64,000 nt of DNA from Treponema sp. UBA1747 (GTDB lineage Bacteria; Spirochaetota; Spirochaetia; Treponematales; Treponemataceae): the NCBI GenBank assembly GCA_002315375.1, contig DCHR01000036.1, forward strand, positions 68,965 to 132,964, given 5' to 3'. The stretch's first letter is position 1; every line of letters starts with the position of its first letter. A program made the translations under genes and the position numbers. This document shows, in pieces, positions 1 to 7,711 of this stretch. Under the pieces are notes generated by a model. That model made no database searches and had not been told where the DNA came from. It saw only the letters and a list, made by a program, of their open reading frames with translations.

Positions 1-167
1 GCACCACCCATTACAGTGCCGGCTACGTTAGGATGCCGGTCATCAATATTCAGGATACATTTTGCATATTTTTTTTCGGGATTCACTTCCAGAATATCAA
101 TTCCGGTTGTAACCATGGCAAACCGGTCTTTTATGAAAAATTCCTTTGCTTCGTCCAATTCATTCAT
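1..167 (-). CDS. PaaI-type hotdog thioesterase, N-terminal part (cut by window edge)
   Basis: A reading frame starts at ATG 167 behind a GAGGTG Shine-Dalgarno sequence and runs off the left edge after 55 codons. It begins MNELDEAKEFF and contains DRFA, then a stretch ending HPNVAGTVMGGA. The H-x-N followed by G-x-x-x-GG pattern is typical of the PaaI/YbgC-like hotdog acyl-CoA thioesterases, where it forms the central helix and active site. It follows paaK on the same strand, so I infer that it hydrolyses or proofreads the aryl-CoA made by that ligase. The C-terminal half is outside the window, so the exact subfamily cannot be given. Confidence 0.7.
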   Translation of the reverse strand, partial: MNELDEAKEFFIKDRFAMVTTGIDILEVNPEKKYAKCILNIDDRHPNVAGTVMGG

Positions 168-178
168 GGGGGTCACCT

Positions 179-248
179 CACTGCGTTCGGCCGGCACTTT
201 CGGGCTCCACTACGTTCGGTTCAAAAATGAACTTTGTTCATTTTTGAA
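179..248. repeat. Intergenic repeat unit with 13-bp hairpin between paaK and the thioesterase
   Basis: TTCAAAAATGAAC at 220-232 and GTTCATTTTTGAA at 236-248 are perfect complements around a TTT loop. Beside them are two near-identical 12-mers, CACTGCGTTCGG (179-190) and CACTACGTTCGG (208-219). There is no T-tract typical of a terminator on the transcribed minus strand, so this may be an RNA stability or processing hairpin, or a REP-like element. Confidence 0.6.
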
Positions 249-280
249 CACCTGCGGTCCCTCCAGCGCCTGACCCGTTT

Positions 281-1516
281 TTAGAAACGCTTGTCTTCGA
301 TTCTCTTTGTCTTCTTTTCAGAGCGTGGCAGGTCTCCGATTCCAACAACCTTGATTTTTGGAGTCAGGTTGAATTTGCTCTTGCACTTAAGTGCCATTTC
401 AAGACCAAGTTCAGTTCTGTCTGTACCGCCTTCGCATTCAACAAAGATTGTCATTTCATCTTTTCCGTCAATGTGTTCAATCTCTGCACGATATTCACTT
501 GAAGCACCAGGACAGGCGCGGATAACTTCTTCAATAGAACTTGGGAAAATAATGTTTCCCTTAACTTTTACCATGTCATCACTGCGACCCATAATCTGGC
601 TGATTCTTGGATAAGGACAAGTATCCCCTTCTTCACGAGGAAGGAAGCTTGCCAGGTCATGTGTTCTGAAACGGAATAAAGGAGCACCTTCTTTTACAAG
701 TGTTGTAAGACAGATTTCTCCGATTTCTCCTTCAGGAACAGGTTCACCTGTTACAGGATCAAGAATTTCTGTGTAGATGTAGTCATCAAAAATACGCATG
801 CCTTCTTCACCTGGCAGGTTTACACCGATTCCAGGACCATAACATTCAGTAAGTCCGTAAATATCATAAAGTTCAATGCCCAGGATATTCTGGATTCTCT
901 GACGCATTTTTTCGCCCCAGCGTTCTGAACCGATTACACCTTTTTTAAGGCAGATTTTATCTTTAAGTCCGCGGGCTTCAACCTGTTCTGCAAGAAGCAA
1001 CGCATAAGAAGATGTAGCACAGATAACAGTTGATTTCATATCCTGCATCATCTGAAGCTGTTTTTCTGTATTACCAGGTCCCATTGGCACAGCCATGGCT
1101 CCAAGCTTTTCACATCCGGCCTGGAAACCGATACCTGCAGTCCAGAGACCATAACCCGGTGTAATCTGAATGCGGTCTTTTTTCGTAATGCCAGCCATTT
1201 CATAGCAGCGGGCAAACATAATTGCCCAGTCATCAACGTCTTTTGCTGTATATGGAATAATTACAGGAGTTCCTGTTGTTCCGCTTGAAGAATGAATGCG
1301 AACGATTTCTTCTTCCGGAACTGTTGCCAGTCCCAGAGGATAAGCGTCACGAAGATCCTGTTTTGTACAGAAAGGAAGTTTTTCAAAATCAGCCTGAGTC
1401 TTGATATCTTCAGGATTGATATCCTTAAAACGTTCTGTATAGAAAGGATTTCCGAATTCCTTTACACGTTTAATCTGAGCTCTCACCAATTCCAGCTGTT
1501 TTTCTGTAATCTGCAT
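281..1516 (-). CDS. paaK: Phenylacetate-CoA ligase (AMP-forming)
   Basis: This 411-residue protein belongs to the ANL adenylating superfamily. It carries the P-loop-like SSSGTTGTP at residues 76-84 and the A5 motif YGLTE at 220-224, with a C-terminal domain containing a GRSDDMVKVKG hinge near residue 310. Length fits anaerobic PaaK enzymes (about 430). It activates phenylacetate or related aryl acetates with ATP and CoA in the cytoplasm. The start has a GAGG ribosome site. With iorAB 3 kb away and a thioesterase downstream, it probably acts in aromatic amino acid fermentation or aryl acetate uptake. The exact aryl substrate (phenyl-, hydroxyphenyl- or indoleacetate) cannot be told from sequence. 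Confidence 0.9.
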   Translation of the reverse strand: MQITEKQLELVRAQIKRVKEFGNPFYTERFKDINPEDIKTQADFEKLPFCTKQDLRDAYPLGLATVPEEEIVRIHSSSGTTGTPVIIPYTAKDVDDWAIMFARCYEMAGITKKDRIQITPGYGLWTAGIGFQAGCEKLGAMAVPMGPGNTEKQLQMMQDMKSTVICATSSYALLLAEQVEARGLKDKICLKKGVIGSERWGEKMRQRIQNILGIELYDIYGLTECYGPGIGVNLPGEEGMRIFDDYIYTEILDPVTGEPVPEGEIGEICLTTLVKEGAPLFRFRTHDLASFLPREEGDTCPYPRISQIMGRSDDMVKVKGNIIFPSSIEEVIRACPGASSEYRAEIEHIDGKDEMTIFVECEGGTDRTELGLEMALKCKSKFNLTPKIKVVGIGDLPRSEKKTKRIEDKRF

Positions 1517-1543
1517 ATATATACCTCTATATTTTTCTTTATC

Positions 1544-1582
1544 GTTACTATAAATAGTAACACCAATATATTAATTTATCAA
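1544..1582 (-). promoter_or_regulatory. paaK promoter with palindromic operator
   Basis: On the minus strand TTGATA (1582-1577) and TACTAT (1559-1554) are separated by exactly 17 nt. The -10 overlaps a perfect 8+8 inverted repeat, GTTACTATAAATAGTAAC at 1544-1561 with a 2-nt centre. The position suggests a repressor site. The cognate regulator is not known; the PadR-family gene 0.4 kb away is one candidate. Confidence 0.55.
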
Positions 1583-1619
1583 GCAAAAAACAAAAACATA
1601 CAATTAGCATTAAATGGAA

Positions 1620-1831
1620 CCTACGTTTAATTCAAACGTAGGTTTAATAAGAAATTAAAAAACTTATGCGAGGGAACAACACGTGCAGTCTGTGGCATTT
1701 GCAGCGCGGCTGGATAGTTTCCTATCCGCGCTGCACAGGCAGCGACGCTAGCTAGCGTTACAGACTGCCGTGATTGTGACCGGGAATAAGTTTTTTATTT
1801 TTTATGTAAATTAATGTTTGAATTAAACGTA
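1620..1831. repeat. Multi-stem structured intergenic element
   Basis: Nested inverted repeats fill this stretch. The outermost arms are TACGTTTAATTCAAAC (1622-1637) and its exact complement at 1816-1831. Next come AAAAAACTTAT (1657-1667) with ATAAGTTTTTT (1786-1796), then GCAGTCTGT (1685-1693) with ACAGACTGC (1760-1768), extended by CACG/CGTG across a one-base bulge. Inside are a hairpin GCAGCGC…GGATAG/CTATCC…GCGCTGC (1701-1734) and the 14-bp palindrome ACGCTAGCTAGCGT (1745-1758). The left outer arm is itself a hairpin (1620-1642). The drawing is a long stalk with two terminal arms. No ORF is present. It could be a non-autonomous mobile element or a structured RNA. Confidence 0.65.
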
Positions 1832-1881
1832 AGTTATATTCAAACATTCATTATTAATTTTCATTTTTTTTGTAATATACC

Positions 1882-1910
1882 TTGACAGATGAGGTATATA
1901 TACATATGAT
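1882..1910 (+). promoter_or_regulatory. padR promoter, possibly autoregulated
   Basis: TTGACA (1882-1887) and TATGAT (1905-1910) are 17 nt apart, an almost ideal sigma-70 promoter 47 bp before the padR start. The spacer holds the palindrome GTATATATAC (1894-1903), flanked by ATGAG (1889-1893) and CTCAT (1915-1919). PadR proteins commonly repress their own operon, so this dyad is the likely operator, by inference. Confidence 0.65.
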
Positions 1911-1956
1911 ACAACTCATAAAGTGATTTATATAAGACTTTACAAACGGAGGTTTT

Positions 1957-2289
1957 ATGCTTAATACATCAGACCTTCTTAGAGGTTTAACGGACACCCT
2001 GATTCTGGCATGCCTTTTCGATCATGATTCATACGGCTATGAAATCAACAAAGCTGTAACTGCCAGTTCGGGAGGATCCTTCAACTTCAAGGAAGCAACC
2101 CTGTATACCTCTTTCAGACGGCTTGAAGAAAGCGGTTTCATTTCTTCCTATTGGGGAGGCGAAGAAACCGGTGCCAGAAGAAGGTATTACACAATTACTC
2201 AATCGGGAAAAGACTTTTTCCTGGAGAACAAAGAAGACTGGAACAAAATAAAAATTCTTGTAGACGGCCTTCTGGAACAGAAATCTTAA
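1957..2289 (+). CDS. PadR-family transcriptional regulator
   Basis: At 110 residues it has the size of subfamily-2 PadR proteins. The N-terminal winged helix contains LLRGLTDTLILACLF followed by DSYGYEI, then FKEATLYTSFRRLEESGFI, the recognition helix and wing region, and GARRRYYTITQSGKDFF, the usual end of the wing. GGAGG precedes the ATG. It is the first gene of an operon with a HAAS-domain membrane protein and a DUF4097 protein, an arrangement in which PadR normally controls the two membrane partners in response to envelope or drug stress. The ligand is unknown. Confidence 0.9.
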   Translation: MLNTSDLLRGLTDTLILACLFDHDSYGYEINKAVTASSGGSFNFKEATLYTSFRRLEESGFISSYWGGEETGARRRYYTITQSGKDFFLENKEDWNKIKILVDGLLEQKS

Positions 2290-2315
2290 ACAGAATAACA
2301 AGGAGAGAAATCATT

Positions 2316-2987
2316 ATGAATGTTAAAATCAAAAAACATGTTGAAACCCTGTTCAGTCATGTACCTTACAGCAAAAAAGCTGAAGAAATGAAAGAAGAAA
2401 TCATGGCCGATTTGGAAGCCCATTACAATGACCGTATTGCTGCAGGCGAAAACGAACAGAATGCTTTCAAATCTGCATGTGAATCACTTGGCGACATTGA
2501 ATCAGTAATAGAAAGTCTTATTCCCGAAAAAGACATAATGGAAAAAATTGACAGGTACAAGCGCTTTAGAGCAACCATGACTTCAGTTGCGGTTTTCCTT
2601 TATATCATCGGAGCTGCGGTTCTTGTTGGTATGTCTTCCCTTTCTGCACTGTTCGGCGGAGATCCGGCAGTCATGTCCATTCTGGGAACAGTAATTTTAC
2701 TTGTATTTGCAGCTGTCGGAACAGGCCTTATTATTTTTTCAAGGATGACAATTCCTCAGGAAGTAGTTCCCTATATCAGAAAAAACAATATTGAAGAAAA
2801 AGAAAATATCGACACTTCAACAACAAGAGGAAGATTCCTCAAAGCATTTGCAGGAAGCTTCTGGACAATTGTTACAATTATCTATTTTGTAGTCAGCTTC
2901 ACTACTCACGAATGGGGAGTTACCTGGATTATATTTTTAATTGGTGCTGCAATCGATAAATCTGTAAAAGCCTTCTGTGAAGACTAA
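2316..2987 (+). CDS. HAAS/DUF1700-type membrane protein
   Basis: The 223-residue protein starts at the ATG at 2316, which has AAGGAGAG upstream; longer in-frame starts lie inside padR and are not used. Residues 1-70 form a charged helical domain (LEAHYNDRIAAGENEQNAFKSA…SLGDIESVIESL) typical of the HAAS signalling/permease-prefix domain found beside PadR genes. Hydrophobic segments lie near residues 88-110, 120-145 and 180-215. It probably sits in the inner membrane and works with the DUF4097 protein encoded next. Its molecular function is not established. Confidence 0.75.
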   Translation: MNVKIKKHVETLFSHVPYSKKAEEMKEEIMADLEAHYNDRIAAGENEQNAFKSACESLGDIESVIESLIPEKDIMEKIDRYKRFRATMTSVAVFLYIIGAAVLVGMSSLSALFGGDPAVMSILGTVILLVFAAVGTGLIIFSRMTIPQEVVPYIRKNNIEEKENIDTSTTRGRFLKAFAGSFWTIVTIIYFVVSFTTHEWGVTWIIFLIGAAIDKSVKAFCED

Positions 2988-3007
2988 CAATCAAATGGAG
3001 AAATAAA

Positions 3008-3856
3008 ATGAAAGGAAATAAGATAAACGCACTGCTCTGGTTTTTACTTGCCCTCTTTTTTCTGACAATTCTCATAAGAGGTTTATCAGGAAGAAACTGG
3101 AGAAACATAAAATTCTGGACCTGGAACAATAATTCAACCAGTGACTGGGATCTGGATGACAGTGTTTATATTCAGGAAGATTCTGACGGCGATTATGTGA
3201 CTTATTCTTATGACGTTGAAAAAGTAAATGATATTGAAATCGGAGTGGTAAGCTCACACATAAAATGTTATACAGTTTCTGATACAGGCAAAATCGAAAT
3301 AAAAATATCTGACAACATTGATGTAAGAAAATATTTTGATGTAAAACTTACTGGGACTACCCTTTCAGTAAAAAGAAAACCTAAAGTAAATAACGGCATT
3401 AACATTCAAATCGGAACAAAAATTTTTTCAGATGCTACTGAAGTAATCGTTCTGCTTCCGGAAACCGTTTTCAATTCAATCAGTCTTGAAAACGTCAGTG
3501 GAAGAACTTCCGTAAAAAATATTTCTGCACGAAAAGTAAACATTGAAAATGTCAGCGGAAAAGTTGAAGCAGAAAATATTCAGGGAAGAACAAAATTGCA
3601 TTCAGTCAGCGGTTCAATTGAATGTACCCTGGATGAACTGAAAAACAATCTGGAAGCAGGAAGTGTAAGCGGAAGCCTTGAAATCAATCTTCCTGGGAAA
3701 GCAGATTTCGAAGCTGAATATGAAACAGTTTCAGGTTCGGTAAAAACAGATTTTAATAAAAAGGGAAAAAGAGAAGGAACTATTTCAAATGGAAGCCGTA
3801 CTTACGACCTCCAATTCGAAACAGTTTCAGGTTCTATAAAAGTAAATTCTATTTAA
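3008..3856 (+). CDS. DUF4097-type beta-helix protein with N-terminal anchor
   Basis: This is a 282-residue protein with one N-terminal membrane segment (residues 10-25) and an outer domain made of repeated short strands ending in VSG (ENVSGRTSV, ENVSGKVEA, HSVSGSIEC, GSVSGSLEI, ETVSGSVKT, ETVSGSIKV). That is the signature of DUF4097 (putative adhesin / LiaX-like) beta-helical domains. ATGGAG lies 9 nt before the start. As the last gene of the padR operon it probably senses or responds to envelope damage. It ends 2 bp from the convergent iorB stop, and its terminator lies inside iorB. Confidence 0.75.
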   Translation: MKGNKINALLWFLLALFFLTILIRGLSGRNWRNIKFWTWNNNSTSDWDLDDSVYIQEDSDGDYVTYSYDVEKVNDIEIGVVSSHIKCYTVSDTGKIEIKISDNIDVRKYFDVKLTGTTLSVKRKPKVNNGINIQIGTKIFSDATEVIVLLPETVFNSISLENVSGRTSVKNISARKVNIENVSGKVEAENIQGRTKLHSVSGSIECTLDELKNNLEAGSVSGSLEINLPGKADFEAEYETVSGSVKTDFNKKGKREGTISNGSRTYDLQFETVSGSIKVNSI

Positions 3857-3858
3857 AA

Positions 3859-4425
3859 TTATTTTATATAATCCACAGCCTTCACATTAAGCTCGTAAAA
3901 CTCAGGTTTTACGAGCATTTTTATTGCCTGTTTCAGATCGTCCTTGCTGAAAAGTCCGGTCTGAGTTGCAGCGCCCAGAAGAACCATGTTCACAACCTTG
4001 CTTGATCCAAGTTCGCGGCAGGCTTCTTCTGTATCAACGGCTACAACTTTAGAAGTATTTTTTTCAAGGAAAGAAATCATTTCATCTTTTGAAAAAGTTT
4101 TTCCGGTTAAACTTGCGGTAACCGGCTGAACGATATTTTTATTTACAATTACCATGCCGCCTTCTTTAAGGTAATCAAAACTGCGGACAGCCTCTGCTGC
4201 TTCAAATGCAATAATGATATCAGCCTGACCTTTCGGAATGAGAGGCGAATAAACATCATTTCCTATACGGACATGACTTACAACACTTCCTCCGCGCTGG
4301 GCCATTCCGATTGTTTCTGCAGAAAGAACATGTTCTCCGTTACAGAGAGCAGCCTGACTTAAAACCTTGGCAGCAAGAACAGTTCCCTGTCCGCCGACAC
4401 CACAAATCAAAATATTCTTACTCAT
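3859..4425 (-). CDS. iorB: Indolepyruvate ferredoxin oxidoreductase, beta subunit
   Basis: The 188-residue protein opens with ILICGVGGQGTVLAAKVLSQAAL, the nucleotide-type glycine-rich motif of the gamma/beta domain of 2-oxoacid:ferredoxin oxidoreductases, and contains GMAQRGGSVVSHVR, highly typical of IorB. With IorA it forms the oxidative decarboxylase that turns aryl pyruvates plus CoA into aryl-acetyl-CoA while reducing ferredoxin. Its start codon shares one base with the iorA stop (TAATG), implying translational coupling. Length matches the family (about 190-200). Confidence 0.93.
   Translation of the reverse strand: MSKNILICGVGGQGTVLAAKVLSQAALCNGEHVLSAETIGMAQRGGSVVSHVRIGNDVYSPLIPKGQADIIIAFEAAEAVRSFDYLKEGGMVIVNKNIVQPVTASLTGKTFSKDEMISFLEKNTSKVVAVDTEEACRELGSSKVVNMVLLGAATQTGLFSKDDLKQAIKMLVKPEFYELNVKAVDYIK
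3891..3925 (+). terminator. Terminator of the padR operon, inside the iorB coding end
   Basis: GCTCGTAAAAC (3891-3901), loop TCAG and GTTTTACGAGC (3906-3916) form a perfect 11-bp stem followed by ATTTTTATT on the plus strand. It lies 35 nt past the DUF4097 stop but within the antisense iorB reading frame. Confidence 0.7.
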
Positions 4426-6224
4426 TAGTTAATTGCTCCTGCAGGACATACACCGGCACAAAGACCGCAGCCGGTACAAAGGCTTTCATCAATTTCTACT
4501 TTACGTTCACCAGGAATAAGGCTCAAAGCAGGACATCCTAGTTCCCTGATACATTTCTGGCAGCCGATACACTTATCATAATTTACGAACTTTGCCTGAG
4601 GTTTCGGAAGTCCAAGTTTTCCACAGATTGCGATACAAGGTGCCTTGAAGATTACAGCGGAAACTCCGTCAGCCATATCACATTTTCTGACGGCTTCCAT
4701 TGAGGCTTTCTGGTCAAAAGGATCTACCGTAATTACAGGACTTACCCCTGCGGCCTCAAGAATTTTTTCGATTGAAACTTTATCAACCACCTGCCCCATC
4801 ATGGTAACACCAGTTCCTGGATGAGGCTGATGTCCTGTCATGGCAGTTGTTGAGTTATCAAGAACACAGACAGTCATTTTTGCCTGATTGTATACTGCAT
4901 TGACTACGCCTGTAATTCCTGAAGCAAAGAAAGTTGAATCTCCGATAAAACTGAAAACATGTCTGTCAGGTTCATTGTGGTAGAACCCCTGAGCCATAGT
5001 AATATCAGCGCCCATACAGAGACAGGTATCACACATATCCAGTGGCTTTGCATTTCCAAGAGTGTAACAGCCGATGTCTCCACAGTAGGCTGTTTTCTCA
5101 CCTTTCATTGCCTGCTTTACTGCATAAAAACTTCCGCGGTGAGGACAGCCGGCACACAAAACAGGAGGACGAACAGGAAGTTCCGGAACATCAGAAAGAT
5201 TTGCGTCTGTTGTTCCTCCAAGAACTTTCTGGATAATTTCTACAGAAAGTTCTCCGGCTTCAGGAACAGTTCCATCAACCTTACCGTGTATTTTTACATT
5301 CATTCCGTTTTTTCCGGCAACATACAGAAGCTGTTTTTCAATAACAGGATCCAGTTCTTCGAAAACTGTTATTTCACTGTGAGACTTCATGAACTCAACA
5401 GCCAGAGTTTCAGGGAAAGGATATGGAGTTCCGATTTTCAGAACTGGAGCATCATTCATTCCGAGAATTGAAAGTGCTTCTTTCAGATACTGGTAACTAA
5501 TTCCGCCTGCAGCAAAAGCAGGTCCGTTTTCTTTTCCTTCGACTTTGTTCCAGCAGCCTTTTGAAAATTCTTCCGGAAGGATTTTTTCATTACGGTTAAA
5601 AATCCTCTTGTGATTCATAAAACTTGAACGAGGGAAAATAACCCAGCGTGCAGAATCTTTTTCAAACTCCCCGTTTTTTCTACAGGGAGAAAGTTCCGGA
5701 AACACCATACTTTCGTAGGCATGATCTACACGGGTTGTAGGACGGAGAATAACAGGAGTATTGTATTTTTCAGAAAGTTCAAAAGCTTCCTGAACCATTT
5801 CATAGGCTTCTTTTGGTGTTGAAGGATCAAAAACAGGAAGCTTTGAAAACTCACCGTAAGTACGGGTATCCTGTTCTGTCTGACTGGAAATCGGTCCCGG
5901 GTCATCGGCAACAACAATAACCATTCCGCCTTTTACACCCACATAGGAAAGACACATTACAGGATCCGAAGCAACATTCAATCCGACCTGCTTCATGGTA
6001 ACCATTGTACGGCTTCCGGCATAACTTGCGGCGGCAGCAACTTCAGCTGCTGCTTTTTCATTTATAGACCATTCAACATAAGTACCGGTCTGTTTTCTGT
6101 ATTTAGAAATAAATTCAATAATTTCGCTTGAAGGAGTTCCAGGGTAACCTGACACCAGGTTTACTCCGGCTTTAAGGGCACCAAGAGCGATTGCCTGGTT
6201 TCCCATTATCATCTGTTCAGTCAT
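4425..6224 (-). CDS. iorA: Indolepyruvate ferredoxin oxidoreductase, alpha subunit
   Basis: A 599-residue protein with the family layout: pyrimidine-binding domain near the N-terminus (GNQAIALGALKAGVNLVSGYPGTPSSE, residues 8-34), a TPP-binding domain in the second half (GDIGCYTLG and GDSTFFASGITG…NAVYNQ), and two [4Fe-4S] ferredoxin motifs at the C-terminus (CIGCQKCIRELGC at about 552-564, CTGCGLCAGVCPAG at about 583-596). It is the catalytic subunit for aryl pyruvate oxidation, feeding electrons to ferredoxin. No Shine-Dalgarno sequence is visible; a TATAAT lies 6 nt before the ATG, so the mRNA may be leaderless. Confidence 0.95.
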   Translation of the reverse strand: MTEQMIMGNQAIALGALKAGVNLVSGYPGTPSSEIIEFISKYRKQTGTYVEWSINEKAAAEVAAAASYAGSRTMVTMKQVGLNVASDPVMCLSYVGVKGGMVIVVADDPGPISSQTEQDTRTYGEFSKLPVFDPSTPKEAYEMVQEAFELSEKYNTPVILRPTTRVDHAYESMVFPELSPCRKNGEFEKDSARWVIFPRSSFMNHKRIFNRNEKILPEEFSKGCWNKVEGKENGPAFAAGGISYQYLKEALSILGMNDAPVLKIGTPYPFPETLAVEFMKSHSEITVFEELDPVIEKQLLYVAGKNGMNVKIHGKVDGTVPEAGELSVEIIQKVLGGTTDANLSDVPELPVRPPVLCAGCPHRGSFYAVKQAMKGEKTAYCGDIGCYTLGNAKPLDMCDTCLCMGADITMAQGFYHNEPDRHVFSFIGDSTFFASGITGVVNAVYNQAKMTVCVLDNSTTAMTGHQPHPGTGVTMMGQVVDKVSIEKILEAAGVSPVITVDPFDQKASMEAVRKCDMADGVSAVIFKAPCIAICGKLGLPKPQAKFVNYDKCIGCQKCIRELGCPALSLIPGERKVEIDESLCTGCGLCAGVCPAGAIN

Positions 6225-6230
6225 ATTTTT

Positions 6231-6236
6231 ATTATA
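6231..6236 (-). promoter_or_regulatory. Possible iorA -10 box giving a leaderless mRNA
   Basis: TATAAT on the minus strand ends 6 nt before the iorA ATG at 6224. Transcription would then begin at or next to the start codon. No good -35 is visible and no ribosome site precedes the ATG. Confidence 0.35.
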
Positions 6237-6278
6237 TCACAAAGACAAACAAAAATCTGATCAGAATCTATATTTCTG

Positions 6279-6989
6279 TTACTGACAATATCCTCTGTTC
6301 AGAATTGCTTTTCTTTTTATATCAGCAAGTCCCAGAAGAACGCTTAAAAGAGCTGTAAGTTCAGTAAGAAGATTTGAAAAGAAACGCCGCTTTTTTCCTT
6401 TCCTGGCGTTCGAAGCAAGCCTGACCTTATTCCAGGTTTCAAAAACTTCGGGAATAAAGGTTACTGCCAGGGAAATGACAAAAGCAAGATTTATTTTTTT
6501 CATAAAAGGCATAACCTTGCAAACTGCACTATGAACATTCTCAAAACCTTCCCGGATTTCCAGACTGGAAGTTGTTTCAAAAATCATCTGGCAGGCAAAG
6601 CTTGCAAAAAAGAATTGAAGTGTATAAAGACCTCCCGAAAGAAGTCCTGTAAGCAGAAAAGGTTTTAATTTTTCAAGATCTTTGAAAACATTATAATCCT
6701 CGGGAATAAGGCGGAATACAGTAACAAAAAGACCAAACCAGATTACCCATTTCATCTGCGCTATACTTGAAACTTTTCCTTTACCAAGAACAAACAGTAA
6801 AATACAGACAGAAGCACTGATAAAAATCTGAATAAAAACATTTAGCGTTAATATTTCTTCCAGGCTTTCCTTCTGACCGCCCAGAAAAACAGTAACGCAG
6901 AAAATCATCATAAAAAGGATTTTTACAAGAGCCGGAATTTTATGAAGAAAAGAATTTCCTCTTCTGTAACAAAAAAGTTTTACAGCCAT
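6279..6989 (-). CDS. bioN: ECF transporter transmembrane protein EcfT (BioN-like)
   Basis: The chosen start is ATG 6989, which has GAAGGA 5 nt upstream and gives 236 residues beginning MAVKLFCYRRGNSFLHKIPALVKIL, a classic EcfT/CbiQ opening. Four to five hydrophobic helices follow. The coupling-helix motif ASNARKGKKRR is near residue 200, where EcfT proteins carry their A-R-G type motif that docks on the ATPase. It overlaps the end of the ATPase gene by 10 bp. Being next to ecfA and bioY, it most likely couples ATP hydrolysis to biotin uptake. Confidence 0.85.
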   Translation of the reverse strand: MAVKLFCYRRGNSFLHKIPALVKILFMMIFCVTVFLGGQKESLEEILTLNVFIQIFISASVCILLFVLGKGKVSSIAQMKWVIWFGLFVTVFRLIPEDYNVFKDLEKLKPFLLTGLLSGGLYTLQFFFASFACQMIFETTSSLEIREGFENVHSAVCKVMPFMKKINLAFVISLAVTFIPEVFETWNKVRLASNARKGKKRRFFSNLLTELTALLSVLLGLADIKRKAILNRGYCQ

Positions 6990-7678
6990 AAAAGTCCTTC
7001 GTTTTTTGAAAGCGGATTCCTTATGCTCCACTGTTCAAGGTTCTGTTTCAATCCTTCTTCCGGTGTTCCGTCAAAACGGATTTGTCCTTTATCAAGAACA
7101 ATCATTCTGTCACAGAGTCCAAGAATTTTTTCAGTTTCATGAGTGAGAACAAGAACTGTTTTCTTTTTATCTTTCAGCTGCTTCAGAATCTGGCAGACAT
7201 TTTTTACTCCAGGATAATCCAGGTTAGCAAAAGGCTCATCAAAAATAATCAGGTCACGGTCCATGGCAATTATTCCTGCTACTGCAAGACGACGTTTTTC
7301 ACCGCCGCTTAAAGTTCGGGCCTGAGCATCTTTTTTATGGAGAATACCGCATTGTTCCAGAGCATCCAGAACTTTTCCGCTGATTTCTGTTTTTTTTACT
7401 CCCTGATTTTTTACACCGAAAGCAACATCCTCAAAAGGAGTTTCACCAAGAATCTGGCAGTCAGCATCCTGAAAAACAAGACCAGCTTCACCGGAAACTC
7501 TTATTTTTCCGGATGACGGTTTATCAAGACCTGCAATGAGATTCATGAGAACTGTTTTTCCCGACCCGTTTGAACCTGCAACAAGAACAAATTCTCCGGG
7601 GGAAACTTCAAAGCTTACGTCACGTAAAGCTTCGCTTCCATCAGAAAATATTTTATTTATTTTTTCAACTTTAAGCAT
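6980..7678 (-). CDS. bioM: ECF transporter ATPase EcfA (BioM-like)
   Basis: A 232-residue ABC ATPase with Walker A GSNGSGKT (35-42), Q-loop Q70 in LVFQDAD, signature LSGGEKRR (123-130), Walker B LIIFDEP (143-149) and a switch histidine in LVLTHE. The DAD after the Q-loop glutamine and the GETPFEDVAFG segment are typical of ECF-type ATPases. A single ATPase gene implies a homodimer, as in BioMNY. It lies 33 bp after bioY on the same strand. Confidence 0.9.
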   Translation of the reverse strand: MLKVEKINKIFSDGSEALRDVSFEVSPGEFVLVAGSNGSGKTVLMNLIAGLDKPSSGKIRVSGEAGLVFQDADCQILGETPFEDVAFGVKNQGVKKTEISGKVLDALEQCGILHKKDAQARTLSGGEKRRLAVAGIIAMDRDLIIFDEPFANLDYPGVKNVCQILKQLKDKKKTVLVLTHETEKILGLCDRMIVLDKGQIRFDGTPEEGLKQNLEQWSIRNPLSKNEGLLWL

Positions 7679-7711
7679 AGGCCGGAATCCACAGTTCGAA
7701 TAAATTTTATT

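Noticed and set aside
1620..1831. Integron attC site
   Set aside because: There is no integrase or cassette array nearby and the element has more nested arms than attC; the core-site pattern is not clear.
2151..2315. Longer N-terminus for the HAAS protein
   Set aside because: It would overlap padR in another frame; ATG 2316 has a good ribosome site and gives the family start.
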